Below, piece by piece: positions 26,726-34,890 of a stretch of DNA of 64,000 nt. The stretch's first letter is position 1. Each line of letters starts with the position of its first letter. This DNA is from Fimenecus sp045545735. GTDB lineage: Bacteria; Bacillota; Clostridia; Oscillospirales; Acutalibacteraceae. The notes under the pieces are model-generated. The model made no database searches. It saw nothing but the letters and a program-made list of their open reading frames with translations, and was not told the origin of the DNA. The position numbers were made by a program, and so were the translations under genes. The stretch covers positions 174,554 to 238,553 of the forward strand of contig JAZQBM010000010.1 in the NCBI GenBank assembly GCA_045545735.1. The letters run 5' to 3'.

Positions 26726-26746
26726 TCGCCTTCGGGCGATTTTTTT
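26726..26746 (+). terminator. Second tandem terminator
   Basis: TCGCC-TTCG-GGCGA followed by seven T, a stable UUCG tetraloop. It insulates the downstream leader-peptide unit. Confidence 0.9.
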
Positions 26747-26766
26747 ATGTTTTTACCAATATTTTC

Positions 26767-26795
26767 TTGACATACATTTTTATGAGTATTATAAT
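26767..26795 (+). promoter_or_regulatory. Strong promoter of the leader peptide/ABC exporter unit
   Basis: Perfect consensus TTGACA and TATAAT separated by 17 bases. Confidence 0.92.
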
Positions 26796-26848
26796 TCTTC
26801 TGTTACAAAATCTCAGTCAAACAACATTTTGAAAGGAGGCAGAAAATA

Positions 26849-26938
26849 ATGACAAACCGTTGGTATAATTATCGAGAAACAAATACAACTGAACCTTTCT
26901 GCCCCGCTCTTCAATACATACCCTTCCCTTGCGATTGA
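26849..26938 (+). CDS. 29-residue leader peptide of the ABC exporter operon (BmrB-like by context)
   Basis: ATG is nine bases after GAAAGGAGG, one of the best ribosome binding sites in the window, and 54 bases after a consensus promoter. The peptide starts MTNRWYNYRE and ends CPALQYIPFPCD, with Cys at 18 and 28. A terminator follows, then two ABC exporter half-transporter genes. The layout matches bmrB-bmrCD of B. subtilis, where a leader peptide controls a heterodimeric exporter by ribosome-mediated attenuation. Bases TTTCTGCC at 26896-26903 can pair either with GGCAGAAA by the ribosome binding site (26838-26845) or with GCAGAAA of the terminator (26971-26977). Alternatively it could be an exported peptide; there is no double-glycine leader motif. 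Confidence 0.7.
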   Translation: MTNRWYNYRETNTTEPFCPALQYIPFPCD

Positions 26939-26968
26939 TTTTATCATTTAGGATATTGTATTTTAGTG

Positions 26969-26991
26969 CCGCAGAAATTCTGCGGTTTTTT
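26969..26991 (+). terminator. Attenuator terminator before the ABC exporter genes
   Basis: CCGCAGA-AAT-TCTGCGG followed by six T. Its 5' arm is complementary to part of the leader peptide coding sequence, so an alternative antiterminator is possible. Confidence 0.9.
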
Positions 26992-27021
26992 ATTTCTATT
27001 AATTTATAAAGGAGAGAATTT

Positions 27022-28848
27022 ATGAGGTGGATTAAACTTCACGAACCGGTCAAAGTTCCCATTTTTAAAAATGTTATATTTGCCCTTAAACTCGTATGGG
27101 AAGCTGACAAAAGACTTTTAATCGGCTATCTTGTTACGGAAATTTCCAACAAGGTTTTGACAATGTATCTTCAGAATATTTTGTTCTTAAAAATATTGTT
27201 AAGCATTATTGACGGCAATGCTGATTTTAAAACATACTTTATTTATCTTTTACTGTTTTTAAGCATATGTGTTGCTATAAACGTAATATCAAACTACGCT
27301 ACACGTCAACGACTTGTTGCTACTAAAATTGTACTTAAAAAAATTAACAACAAAATTTTCGAAAAAGCAACACAATTAGATGTAAGTTGCTATGAAAATC
27401 CCGATTTTTACGACAAATATCAGCGTGCGACTTTAGTTCTTTCATCTGGCTATTACGATTTGCTTTGTTGGGATATTGCAGCAATTATCGGCGGAATTAT
27501 AGCCCTTGTTTGCGTTGTGACAACAGTTACAGTTATTAACCCAATGTATTTGTTGTTCCTCTTGCCTGTAACACTTGTTTTTGTTATTGAAGTTTTCAAG
27601 AGCAAAGCTGTTTACAAACGCGACCTTGAGATGACAACTAATAACAGAATTAAAGCGTACATTCAACGCACAATGTTCTTAAAGGAATTCTCAAAAGATA
27701 TGAGAACATCCAACATTTTCGCAGTACTTATTAGCCGTTTCAAGTCGGCAATTGACGCGAATATTGTAATTCTTAAGAATTACGGAATTAAACTGTTTAT
27801 TTACAGTATGGTAAGTTCACTTTTCAGCGATTTTATACCGATAATCGGCACTTACGCATTTGCAGGCTATCAGTTTATATTCACAAAAGCACTTACAATT
27901 TCTTCATTTTCCGTTGTGCTTTCTTCAATCAATTCTGTGCGTGACTCAACAATGAGTATTGCAGAAGGTTTTGACGAAATGACACAAATGGCATTATTTT
28001 TCCAGAATTTACGTGATTTTTTTGAGTACGAGCCTAAAATCACAGATGGTGGCAAAGATGCAGGCGAATTTGAGAGTATTGAGTTTAAGAATGTATCTTT
28101 CGGCTACCCTGACACTAACAAAACAATTCTTAAAAATGTTTCATTCAAGATTACAAAAGGCGAAACAATTGCAATCGTTGGCGTAAATGGTGCAGGTAAA
28201 TCAACACTTGTTAAGTTGCTTTTAAGATTTTATGATGCTGATGAGGGTGAAATCCTTTACAACGGTATAAATGTTAAAGAGTATAACGTTCATTCACTCC
28301 GCAATGTTTTTGCAACTGTTTTTCAAGATTACAAGAATTTTGCAGTATCAGTTAATGAGAATATTATCTGTCACGAATGCAATGACGAAGAAAAATCACT
28401 TGCAGAAAAAGCACTTAAGCAAAGCGGCGTATGGGAGAAAATTTCTTCGCTTCCAAAAGGTGCAGACACAGTACTTACCCGTGAATTTGAGATTGACGGT
28501 GCCGGACTTTCCGGCGGTGAAAATCAAAAAGTATCTGCGGCAAGACTTTTCGCCCGTGACTTCCAGATTGCAATTCTTGACGAGCCGAGTTCTGCACTTG
28601 ACCCTATTGCAGAATACAAAATGTATGAAAATCTTATAAAAGTAACAGAAAATAAGACTGTTATATATATTTCACACAGACTTTCAAGTGCCGTGCTTTC
28701 TGACAGAATTATTGTGCTTGGTAACGGCACAATTTTAGAATCGGGAACACACTCGGAATTAATGGCTCAAAACGGTGAATACAGCAAAATGTTCACATTA
28801 CAGGCATCAAGTTACAAAGGTGAAAGTGAGGTGAGTGAAAATGTTTAA
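27022..28848 (+). CDS. ABC exporter half-transporter (membrane + ATPase), first subunit
   Basis: 608 residues: about six membrane helices (residues 30-320), then an ATPase domain with Walker A GVNGAGKST (about 387-395), signature LSGGENQKVSAARLF (about 496), Walker B AILDEPSSALDP and the switch His in YISHRLSS. There is no C39 peptidase domain. It should form a heterodimer with the next gene product; such exporters (BmrCD type) expel drugs, peptides or lipids. The start follows GGAGAGAATTT. Cytosolic ATPase, inner-membrane location. Confidence 0.93.
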   Translation: MRWIKLHEPVKVPIFKNVIFALKLVWEADKRLLIGYLVTEISNKVLTMYLQNILFLKILLSIIDGNADFKTYFIYLLLFLSICVAINVISNYATRQRLVATKIVLKKINNKIFEKATQLDVSCYENPDFYDKYQRATLVLSSGYYDLLCWDIAAIIGGIIALVCVVTTVTVINPMYLLFLLPVTLVFVIEVFKSKAVYKRDLEMTTNNRIKAYIQRTMFLKEFSKDMRTSNIFAVLISRFKSAIDANIVILKNYGIKLFIYSMVSSLFSDFIPIIGTYAFAGYQFIFTKALTISSFSVVLSSINSVRDSTMSIAEGFDEMTQMALFFQNLRDFFEYEPKITDGGKDAGEFESIEFKNVSFGYPDTNKTILKNVSFKITKGETIAIVGVNGAGKSTLVKLLLRFYDADEGEILYNGINVKEYNVHSLRNVFATVFQDYKNFAVSVNENIICHECNDEEKSLAEKALKQSGVWEKISSLPKGADTVLTREFEIDGAGLSGGENQKVSAARLFARDFQIAILDEPSSALDPIAEYKMYENLIKVTENKTVIYISHRLSSAVLSDRIIVLGNGTILESGTHSELMAQNGEYSKMFTLQASSYKGESEVSENV

Positions 28849-30646
28849 GAAAAAAGAGAAAGAAAAGACACTTCACTCAATGCCCTCAAATATTTTCTTC
28901 TTTGTACGGCTTATGTTCAGCGTTTCTCCCTTTCTTGTTATAGGCGAATTGATATGGGGACTTTTAATGATTCTTCCAAACAATCTCATCCGTGTAATTG
29001 GTGTTAAATACATTATTGATGTTGTTACAGAAGACAGGGATTTAGAGAGAATTTTCTACGCTATTGGTGTAATCGCTTTGGTGCTTATAGGCTCAACAAT
29101 GATTTCATGGCTTTTTAGAGAATTCTATTGGAACAAAGAAAGAGAACGACTTTATTACGGGCTTAACAAAAAACTTTATGAAAAAGCACGAAGTCTTGAC
29201 CTTGAATCTTATGACAATCCCGAATTTTACAACAATTTTATACTCACCATTGAGTCATCATCTGACAACATTCAAAATCTTTTGGGACTTGTAAGAATGT
29301 ATGTGGGGCACATTATTTCGCTAGTTACTGTATCTTCAGTATTGTTGACAATTGACCCTTGGTGCCTTGTGATTATTTTAGGCGTTATCTGTACTTTCTT
29401 ACCAATCAGTAAAAAAGTTGGTACTCTTATGATGGAAAGACGAATTGAAAATGCAAAATATCACAGACGCTCTGACTATTTTCAACGTGTTTTCTATTTG
29501 CAGGATTATGCGAAAGAAGTTCGCATGAATAATATTTCACCGTTGCTTATTGACCGATATAATGACGCGGCAGACGACGTTATCAGCAATCAGCGAAAAT
29601 ACTGGAATAAAATTTCAACATTGAATTGTTTACAAACTCTTGGAGTGCAAGAATTGGGCTTTATGTTTCTTCTTCCGCTTTATATGGGATACTGTGTTCT
29701 TGTTAAAGAAACTCTTACTCCCGGAGATTTTGTTGCCACATTTAACGGTGCTCACGCGGTTGCTATGTCATTCCAATTCTTAACTGTATGGGCGTTGGCT
29801 CGTTTCTCAGAGCAAGGAAAAATGATTGACAAATACCGTGAATTCTTAAAAGCGGATTTCAAAATCAAAAACGGCGGTAAAAAGGCTAAAAAGACCGAGC
29901 CGAAAGAAATTACAATCAAAAACTTGTCATTTACTTACCCTAACAACGACACGCCTACTCTTGAAGATATTAATCTTACTATTAAGCCTTATGAAAAGAT
30001 TGCTCTTGTTGGTTACAACGGTGCAGGTAAAACGACACTTACAAACCTTTTATTAAGGCTTTATGATGCAACTGAAGGCGAAATCCTTATTGACGGCGAA
30101 AATATTAAAAATGTTACTGCGGACTCTCATCGCGACAGATTTGCGGCAGTATTTCAGGATTTTCAGATTTTCTCTTGTAGTTTAGGTGAAAATGTTGCAC
30201 TTGATATAAATCCCGACGAAGATAGAGTTTGGGATGCACTTAAACATAGCGGATTCAACAAGAAACTTGAAAAAGGTATCGACTCTGAACTTTTAAGAGA
30301 ATTTGATGACGATGGTGTAATGCTTTCGGGCGGTGAGGCACAGAAAACCGCAATTGCACGTGCATTTTATAAAGATTGTCCTTATGTAATTCTTGATGAG
30401 CCAAGTGCAAACCTTGACCCTGTTGCAGAGTACAATCTAAATCAAGCAATGATTGAAGCGGCACAACACAAGACTGTTATTTTTATTTCTCATCGACTTT
30501 CAACTACCGTTAATGCAGACAGAATTTATGTTATGGAAAACGGCAGAATTATTGAAAGCGGCTCTCACGCAGAACTTATGGAACTAAACGGCACTTATGC
30601 TTATATGTTTAATCTGCAGGCAGAGAAGTATAAAAATAACGAATAG
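28841..30646 (+). CDS. ABC exporter half-transporter (membrane + ATPase), second subunit
   Basis: 601 residues with the same plan: membrane domain about residues 25-330, Walker A GYNGAGKTT near 391, signature LSGGEAQKTAIARAF near 496, Walker B VILDEPSANLDP and FISHRLST. Both catalytic glutamates are present in the pair, so neither nucleotide site looks degenerate. ATG at 28841 follows GAGGTG and overlaps the first subunit gene by eight bases. A terminator follows. Confidence 0.93.
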   Translation: MFKKKEKEKTLHSMPSNIFFFVRLMFSVSPFLVIGELIWGLLMILPNNLIRVIGVKYIIDVVTEDRDLERIFYAIGVIALVLIGSTMISWLFREFYWNKERERLYYGLNKKLYEKARSLDLESYDNPEFYNNFILTIESSSDNIQNLLGLVRMYVGHIISLVTVSSVLLTIDPWCLVIILGVICTFLPISKKVGTLMMERRIENAKYHRRSDYFQRVFYLQDYAKEVRMNNISPLLIDRYNDAADDVISNQRKYWNKISTLNCLQTLGVQELGFMFLLPLYMGYCVLVKETLTPGDFVATFNGAHAVAMSFQFLTVWALARFSEQGKMIDKYREFLKADFKIKNGGKKAKKTEPKEITIKNLSFTYPNNDTPTLEDINLTIKPYEKIALVGYNGAGKTTLTNLLLRLYDATEGEILIDGENIKNVTADSHRDRFAAVFQDFQIFSCSLGENVALDINPDEDRVWDALKHSGFNKKLEKGIDSELLREFDDDGVMLSGGEAQKTAIARAFYKDCPYVILDEPSANLDPVAEYNLNQAMIEAAQHKTVIFISHRLSTTVNADRIYVMENGRIIESGSHAELMELNGTYAYMFNLQAEKYKNNE

Positions 30647-30656
30647 CACAAATTAA

Positions 30657-30682
30657 AACCTCGGTAAAATACCGAGGTTTTT
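30657..30682 (+). terminator. Terminator of the ABC exporter operon
   Basis: AACCTCGGTA-AAA-TACCGAGGTT then TTTG. Confidence 0.9.
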
Positions 30683-30786
30683 GTTATGAATAAATAATCA
30701 AAAATGTGCCCGCACTACAACATATAGCAGGATTTCATAAATCTTTTTATCACCACATAAAACTCATTATTTATCCGCTTTTATTA

Positions 30787-30822
30787 TAGGTCAATTTCAC
30801 CCTAATGTCAATAGGTCAATTT
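30787..30822. promoter_or_regulatory. Paired direct repeats upstream of the XRE regulator
   Basis: TAGGTCAATTT occurs at 30787-30797 and again at 30812-30822, a 25-base spacing, just before the regulator gene. Such paired sites suit binding of the XRE protein to its own promoter. Confidence 0.45.
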
Positions 30823-30847
30823 GCCATAATATATTTAGGTGATAATT

Positions 30848-31066
30848 ATGAGCAGATTAAAAGAATTAAGAAAAGAACGAGGTTACACTCAAATCAAAAT
30901 GCAAATGCTGACAGGGATTGACCAAAGCGACTATTCAAAAATTGAAAGAGGTGTACGTTACTACACTTTTGAGCAATGCGTAAAAATAGCACAAGCCTTA
31001 GACACAAGTATGGATTATCTTGCAGGATTAACTGACGAAAAGAAACCATACCCACGTCCTAAATAA
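30848..31066 (+). CDS. XRE-family helix-turn-helix transcriptional regulator
   Basis: 72 residues, almost entirely one Cro/C1-type DNA-binding domain (LKELRKERGYTQIKMQMLTG, DQSDYSKIERG, MDYLAGLTDEKKPYPRPK). It has no sensor domain, as usual for small stand-alone regulators of this kind. ATG at 30848 follows GGTGATAATT. Its target may be itself (direct repeats upstream) or the ABC exporter next door, which cannot be decided from sequence. Confidence 0.9.
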   Translation: MSRLKELRKERGYTQIKMQMLTGIDQSDYSKIERGVRYYTFEQCVKIAQALDTSMDYLAGLTDEKKPYPRPK

Positions 31067-31068
31067 GC

Positions 31069-31101
31069 AAAACCTCGGTAGTGATACCGAGGTTTATTTT
31101 T
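31069..31101. terminator. Terminator between XRE gene and alaX-like gene
   Basis: AAACCTCGGTA-GTGA-TACCGAGGTTT, then ATTTTT; near-identical stem to the one at 30657. It serves the XRE gene and perhaps the convergent gene. Confidence 0.88.
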
Positions 31102-31103
31102 AC

Positions 31104-32249
31104 CTATTTTGTTATATAGTTCAAAATTTCTTCTTTAGTAGCAGTTATTTTGCCTTGGGCGTAGGTGTCGCGTCCGCCGCCTTTACCATTAAAGGTTTTA
31201 TTGAGTTCTTGCACAAGTTCACGAACGTTTTGTTCTTTACTTGAAACAACATAAATGTAGTTATTATCATCAGTATTTGAGAAAAGATAGCAGTACTCAT
31301 GTTCTTCAATTAAAGCGTTTGAACAGTTGCGAAGTTCATCATAAGATGCACAGTCAACGAATACGCACGCTTTATTCCCTGCAATGTGCTTTTCCATTTT
31401 AAGCATTGCAAGTTCTCCTGAAAGTTTTTTGTTTTCTGCACGCACATTTCCAAGTTCAGTTTGAATTCTCTCAACCGAATCAGCAATTTCAAATCGTTTT
31501 GCAGAAAGCATATTCATAACCGCCTTATTTGTGGCGTGGAGATTTGCGTAATCATTAAACGCCAACGTTCCGCAAAGCATTTCAATTCGAGTGCCTTTTT
31601 TATATGGAATATAACTTATAATCTTAATTATTCCAACTTCGCCCGTTCTTGCTACATGAGGTGCACAACAAGCACAAAGGTCGGTATCTTCAATCTCGAT
31701 TAATCGAACGCCCTCGGTAATATCAAGTTTGCTACGATAATCGTAATCGGGCAATTCTTCAGGGGTAGGGTAAATAGCTTTTATTAATTTGTTGCCATAA
31801 ATTGCCTGATTGGATTTAATTTCAACTTCACGGATTTGCTCGTCATTAAGTGGACCGTCAACATCAAGAGTGACAAGAGTGTCATTCATATGAAAGCCTA
31901 CATTATTGTAACCGAAAGTTCTGTGAATCACGCCTGAAACAATATGCTCGCCCGTGTGATTCTGCATACGAGAAAAACGAGTTGCCCAATCAATGCTACA
32001 CTCTACTGTTGCACCGATTTCAAGTGATTTTTCTAACTTGTGATAGATAATATCGTCTTTAATCTGCACGTCAAGGACTTTTAATCCGTTGATTTCACCT
32101 TTATCGGCATCTTGTCCACCGCCCTCGGGGAAGAACGCAGTTTTATCAAGGACAACAAAGAATGTACCATCTTTTTCTTCGCAAGATACAACCGTTGCAG
32201 TAAAATCCTTTATATATGAATCGTTTTCGTACAATTTAATTGTGGGCAT
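31104..32249 (-). CDS. Stand-alone alanyl-tRNA editing protein (AlaX-like, with DHHA1 domain)
   Basis: 381 residues. The editing domain carries FFPEGGGQ, QNHTGEH (HxxxH zinc ligands) and CCAPH (CxxxH). A coiled segment follows (about residues 245-285), then a DHHA1 domain ending with GKGGGRDTYAQG. AlaX proteins hydrolyse mischarged Ser- or Gly-tRNA-Ala in the cytosol. There is no alanyl-tRNA synthetase catalytic domain. Monocistronic. Confidence 0.88.
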   Translation of the reverse strand: MPTIKLYENDSYIKDFTATVVSCEEKDGTFFVVLDKTAFFPEGGGQDADKGEINGLKVLDVQIKDDIIYHKLEKSLEIGATVECSIDWATRFSRMQNHTGEHIVSGVIHRTFGYNNVGFHMNDTLVTLDVDGPLNDEQIREVEIKSNQAIYGNKLIKAIYPTPEELPDYDYRSKLDITEGVRLIEIEDTDLCACCAPHVARTGEVGIIKIISYIPYKKGTRIEMLCGTLAFNDYANLHATNKAVMNMLSAKRFEIADSVERIQTELGNVRAENKKLSGELAMLKMEKHIAGNKACVFVDCASYDELRNCSNALIEEHEYCYLFSNTDDNNYIYVVSSKEQNVRELVQELNKTFNGKGGGRDTYAQGKITATKEEILNYITK

Positions 32250-32284
32250 AACAACACCTCGTAAATATGATACTCATATTTTAT

Positions 32285-32318
32285 CAAAAAAATATGGCAG
32301 GAGCAAGCCCCCGCCATA
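32285..32318 (-). terminator. Terminator of fba
   Basis: On the minus strand TATGGCGGG and CCTGCCATA pair, followed by TTTTTTT. The GC-rich arms resemble the hairpins at 26078 and 61190. Confidence 0.85.
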
Positions 32319-32334
32319 CATTATTATTTAATTT

Positions 32335-33201
32335 TTATGCTTTATCTTTTGAGCCGAAGAGTTCAATCTTTTCACGAACTGTTTCTTTAATAGCTTCTAC
32401 ACCAGGAGCTAAAAGTTTTCTTGGGTCAAAGCCCTTGCCCTGAAGGTCTTTGCCTTCTTCAATATATTTTCTTGTTGCTTCCTGGAATGCAAGCTGACAT
32501 TCTGTGTTTACGTTGATTTTTGAAACACCAAGTGAAATTGCTTTCTTAATCATATCAGCAGGAATACCTGTACCGCCGTGAAGAACGAGAGGCATTGTAC
32601 CTGTTTTTTCCTGAACTGCTGCAAGAGTTTCAAATGAAAGACCTGCCCAGTTTTCAGGGTATTTACCGTGAATATTACCGATACCAGCTGCGAGCATTGT
32701 AACACCAAGGTCAGCAATCATTTTGCATTCGTCTGGGTCAGCACATTCACCCGCACCAACAACGCCGTCTTCTTCGCCACCAATTGAACCAACTTCAGCT
32801 TCAATTGAAAGGCCTTTTTCTTCACAAATTGCAACTAATTCTTTTGTCTTTGCGATGTTTTCATCAATTGGATAGTGTGAACCATCGAACATAATTGAGC
32901 TAAAGCCTGCTTCGATACAAGCCTTTGCACCTTCGTATGAACCGTGGTCAAGGTGAAGAGCAACAGGAACTGTAATGTTAAGTGTTTCAAGCATACCCTC
33001 AACCATACCTACAACTGTATTGTAGCCACACATATATTTACCTGCACCCTCAGATACGCCGAGAATAACAGGAGAATTCATCTCTTGTGCTGTGAGAAGA
33101 ATTGCTTTTGTCCACTCAAGGTTATTGATATTGAACTGACCAACTGCATAGTGACCAGCCTTTGCTTTTGTAAGCATTTCTTTTGCATTTACTAATGGCA
33201 T
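32335..33201 (-). CDS. fba: Class II fructose-bisphosphate aldolase
   Basis: 288 residues. Cleaves fructose 1,6-bisphosphate to two triose phosphates in glycolysis and gluconeogenesis. Zinc-site motifs are visible: HLDHGS near residue 80, EVGSIGGEED, GIGNIHGKYP, LHGGTG and INVNTECQ. ATG at 33201 (MPLVNAKEML) follows AAAGGAG; the long in-frame extension to 33348 runs back across the divergent gene's start and is not plausible. Confidence 0.97.
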   Translation of the reverse strand: MPLVNAKEMLTKAKAGHYAVGQFNINNLEWTKAILLTAQEMNSPVILGVSEGAGKYMCGYNTVVGMVEGMLETLNITVPVALHLDHGSYEGAKACIEAGFSSIMFDGSHYPIDENIAKTKELVAICEEKGLSIEAEVGSIGGEEDGVVGAGECADPDECKMIADLGVTMLAAGIGNIHGKYPENWAGLSFETLAAVQEKTGTMPLVLHGGTGIPADMIKKAISLGVSKINVNTECQLAFQEATRKYIEEGKDLQGKGFDPRKLLAPGVEAIKETVREKIELFGSKDKA

Positions 33202-33313
33202 ATGTTTATACACTCCTTTAAATTTTTCCGCAAATATTATAGTACACATACACATTTTTGTCAACAAATTAACAAAATAATCACCGCTGAATAGTATAAA
33301 AAGAGGTGATATA

Positions 33314-34357
33314 ATGAAAAAGTATTTTTCAAGTGTGATTTGTAGCAAAGGTTACCTGAGTTTATACAATACAATTTATAAAAAAGACACCAATTCACAG
33401 GTTTATATCATATACGGCGGTGACGATTTTGAACGTGCAGTTTTCTTTGACTGTCTTATTAAAAATTTCAAGGGCTATAATCTTACCGTATTTAATCCTT
33501 TTTATGACGAATCCGCTGACGGAATATACATAGAAAATCTTAATACCTACATAATTTCAAATGGCGGATATTCTCGTTTTTCTCCTGCCCTTGCAGGAAT
33601 ATGGGAGAAATACTACCCTGCAGTTGAAGGCAAAAATTACTCCCTTGATTTACGCCGTGAAATTTTAATTTATAAGGCAAAAGAGAATAATTGCTATAAA
33701 AAAGGTTGCGAAATTTTAAAAAATGCCTCTTTTGTAAAAGAAAAAATTCATACCGAATTTTCGCCATACCTGAATGACGAGAAAATTATAAATTTTGTAC
33801 GAAGGTTGTGCGGTCGCCAATTGAAAAGCAGTACATTTAAAGGCAGCGGTGCAATCAGGCTATTAAGCTCCCCTACTCCACTTGGAATTCACACTCATTA
33901 TGACACAATTTTTGAAAGTTGCGAAAATGTAATCAGCATTGACGATAAATTCGGGTTTGTGGGCTCAATAATTCTTGGGATTATCAAAGATTATGCCCTT
34001 TCAGAAAAAATCCCCTTTATAATGAGCCCATCATATTTTGCAAACGACATTCCACAAACGCTGATTTTCCCAAATTACAGTTTCTCGCTAACAGTATGTG
34101 ACGAAAATCACCAATTACCCTTTGAGCCACAAGAAAAAGTTACAATTTCACGATTTTTAACAAGTGACAGTATTCTTTCTTCAAAAAAACTTGATGCACT
34201 TGCATCTATTGAAAATCGACTTTTAGAAGATTGTGTACTTCATATCTACGAGGGCAGAGATTATAGGTTCAAGTATAATGACTTGTGTAAAGGATTTTCA
34301 AATATTGATGAAGCAGTTGAAAGAGCCGATAAACTAACTGAAAAGTTGATGATATAA
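33314..34357 (+). CDS. Hypothetical protein, probable degenerate PRK06851-like P-loop protein
   Basis: 347 residues, soluble, two similar halves. The first (VYIIYGGDDFERAVFFDCL, NPFYDESADGIYIENLNTYI) lines up by eye with the ATPase PRK06851, which has GGPGTGKST at the same spot and a DSLDGV-IPEL segment after it. The second half (FVGSIILGIIKDYALSEKI, SPSYFANDIPQTLIFP) repeats the plan. In both halves the GKS/T phosphate loop is gone, so nucleotide binding is unlikely. Function unknown. The start follows AGAGGTGATATA; divergent from fba. Confidence 0.6.
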   Translation: MKKYFSSVICSKGYLSLYNTIYKKDTNSQVYIIYGGDDFERAVFFDCLIKNFKGYNLTVFNPFYDESADGIYIENLNTYIISNGGYSRFSPALAGIWEKYYPAVEGKNYSLDLRREILIYKAKENNCYKKGCEILKNASFVKEKIHTEFSPYLNDEKIINFVRRLCGRQLKSSTFKGSGAIRLLSSPTPLGIHTHYDTIFESCENVISIDDKFGFVGSIILGIIKDYALSEKIPFIMSPSYFANDIPQTLIFPNYSFSLTVCDENHQLPFEPQEKVTISRFLTSDSILSSKKLDALASIENRLLEDCVLHIYEGRDYRFKYNDLCKGFSNIDEAVERADKLTEKLMI

Positions 34358-34393
34358 AAAAGCTCGCAAGGCTGACGCCTTGTGAGCTTTTTT
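34356..34393. terminator. Terminator after 33314-34357
   Basis: AAAAAGCTCGCAAGG and CCTTGTGAGCTTTTTT form a long stem with a six-base loop, and the A- and T-rich flanks suit both directions. Confidence 0.9.
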
Positions 34394-34459
34394 CGTGAAG
34401 TATTAACGGAAAGCATAGGATTAAAACCTGTTTAATCTCTATTTTGCACTCCCCTTTAA

Positions 34460-34702
34460 TTAGTCATTTGTGTAAGGCATAAGAGCAATCTGACGAGCTC
34501 TCTTGATAGCTGTTGTAAGCTCTCTCTGGTGGTATGCACAAGTACCTGTTACACGGCGAGGGAGAATCTTTGCTCTTTCTGATGTGTAACGGCGGAGCTT
34601 TGCTGTATCTTTATAGTCGATTTTTTCAACTTTTTCTACACAAAATGCACAAACTTTTTTGCGACCTTTTCTGTTAGGTCTTGCATTCTTATCGTATGCC
34701 AT
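34460..34702 (-). CDS. rpsR: 30S ribosomal protein S18
   Basis: 80 residues. Conserved segments: CAFCVEKVEKIDYKDT, LRRYTSERAKILPRRVTGTCA, HQRELTTAIKRARQIALMPY. It binds S6 on the platform of the small subunit. Start after TAGGAGG. Third gene of rpsF-ssb-rpsR, separated from ssb by an unusually structured spacer. Confidence 0.98.
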   Translation of the reverse strand: MAYDKNARPNRKGRKKVCAFCVEKVEKIDYKDTAKLRRYTSERAKILPRRVTGTCAYHQRELTTAIKRARQIALMPYTND

Positions 34703-34730
34703 TATCGTATTCCTCCTATTAAGGTTTGGT

Positions 34731-34890
34731 AACCGCTGATTGAATCGTATTGTGATTATCAGCGAGATAGTTTTTTGTCAGAACCGTCAAAAAACGCAAG
34801 CAATACTTTGTGTATTAACGAGTATTTTGGACGGGTTATGACGGAAAAGTAACCGTTGAGAATCGCGATTGCGATTTAATCAGTGGTTAC
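34731..34890 (-). other. Structured spacer between ssb and rpsR
   Basis: The ends GTAACCGCTGATT (34731-34743) and AATCAGTGGTTAC (34878-34890) pair almost perfectly and would close a loop of about 130 bases. Inside are AATCGC/GCGATT and a near-perfect GTTTTTTG-type inverted repeat (about 34771-34797). No reading frame is supported here. It may be an RNA control element for rpsR. Confidence 0.5.

Larger units (their letters stand above)
26300..26746 (+). ncRNA. Putative structured non-coding RNA, about 445 nt, family not recognised
   Basis: The segment has its own promoter and two tandem terminators and no ORF longer than about ten codons. Two hairpin units repeat AAAGGTG(A/G)TTCCAATGTACA (near 26309-26328 and 26377-26396). 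Other helices are visible: TAAACC/GGTTTA at 26350-26364, TCAATCTTA 26412-26420 with TAAGATTGA 26463-26471, GACTTTTT 26482-26489 with AAAAAGTC 26512-26519, and ATCTC/GAGAT at 26521-26536. It does not match tmRNA, RNase P, SRP or 6S RNA landmarks that I know. Tiny reading frames within it (MYR, MYN, and MKLDIKSEQK at 26625-26657) have ribosome-binding-like sites, so a leader-peptide role cannot be excluded. Confidence 0.6.

Noticed and set aside
26300..26746. tmRNA, RNase P RNA, SRP RNA or 6S RNA
   Set aside because: No tRNA-like ends, no GAGGAAAGTCC-type P4 core, no SRP tip and no long 6S rod were found in the region.
33202..33348. N-terminal extension of the aldolase
   Set aside because: It is hydrophobic, overlaps the divergent gene and is not found in class II aldolases; the ATG at 33201 has its own AAAGGAG.
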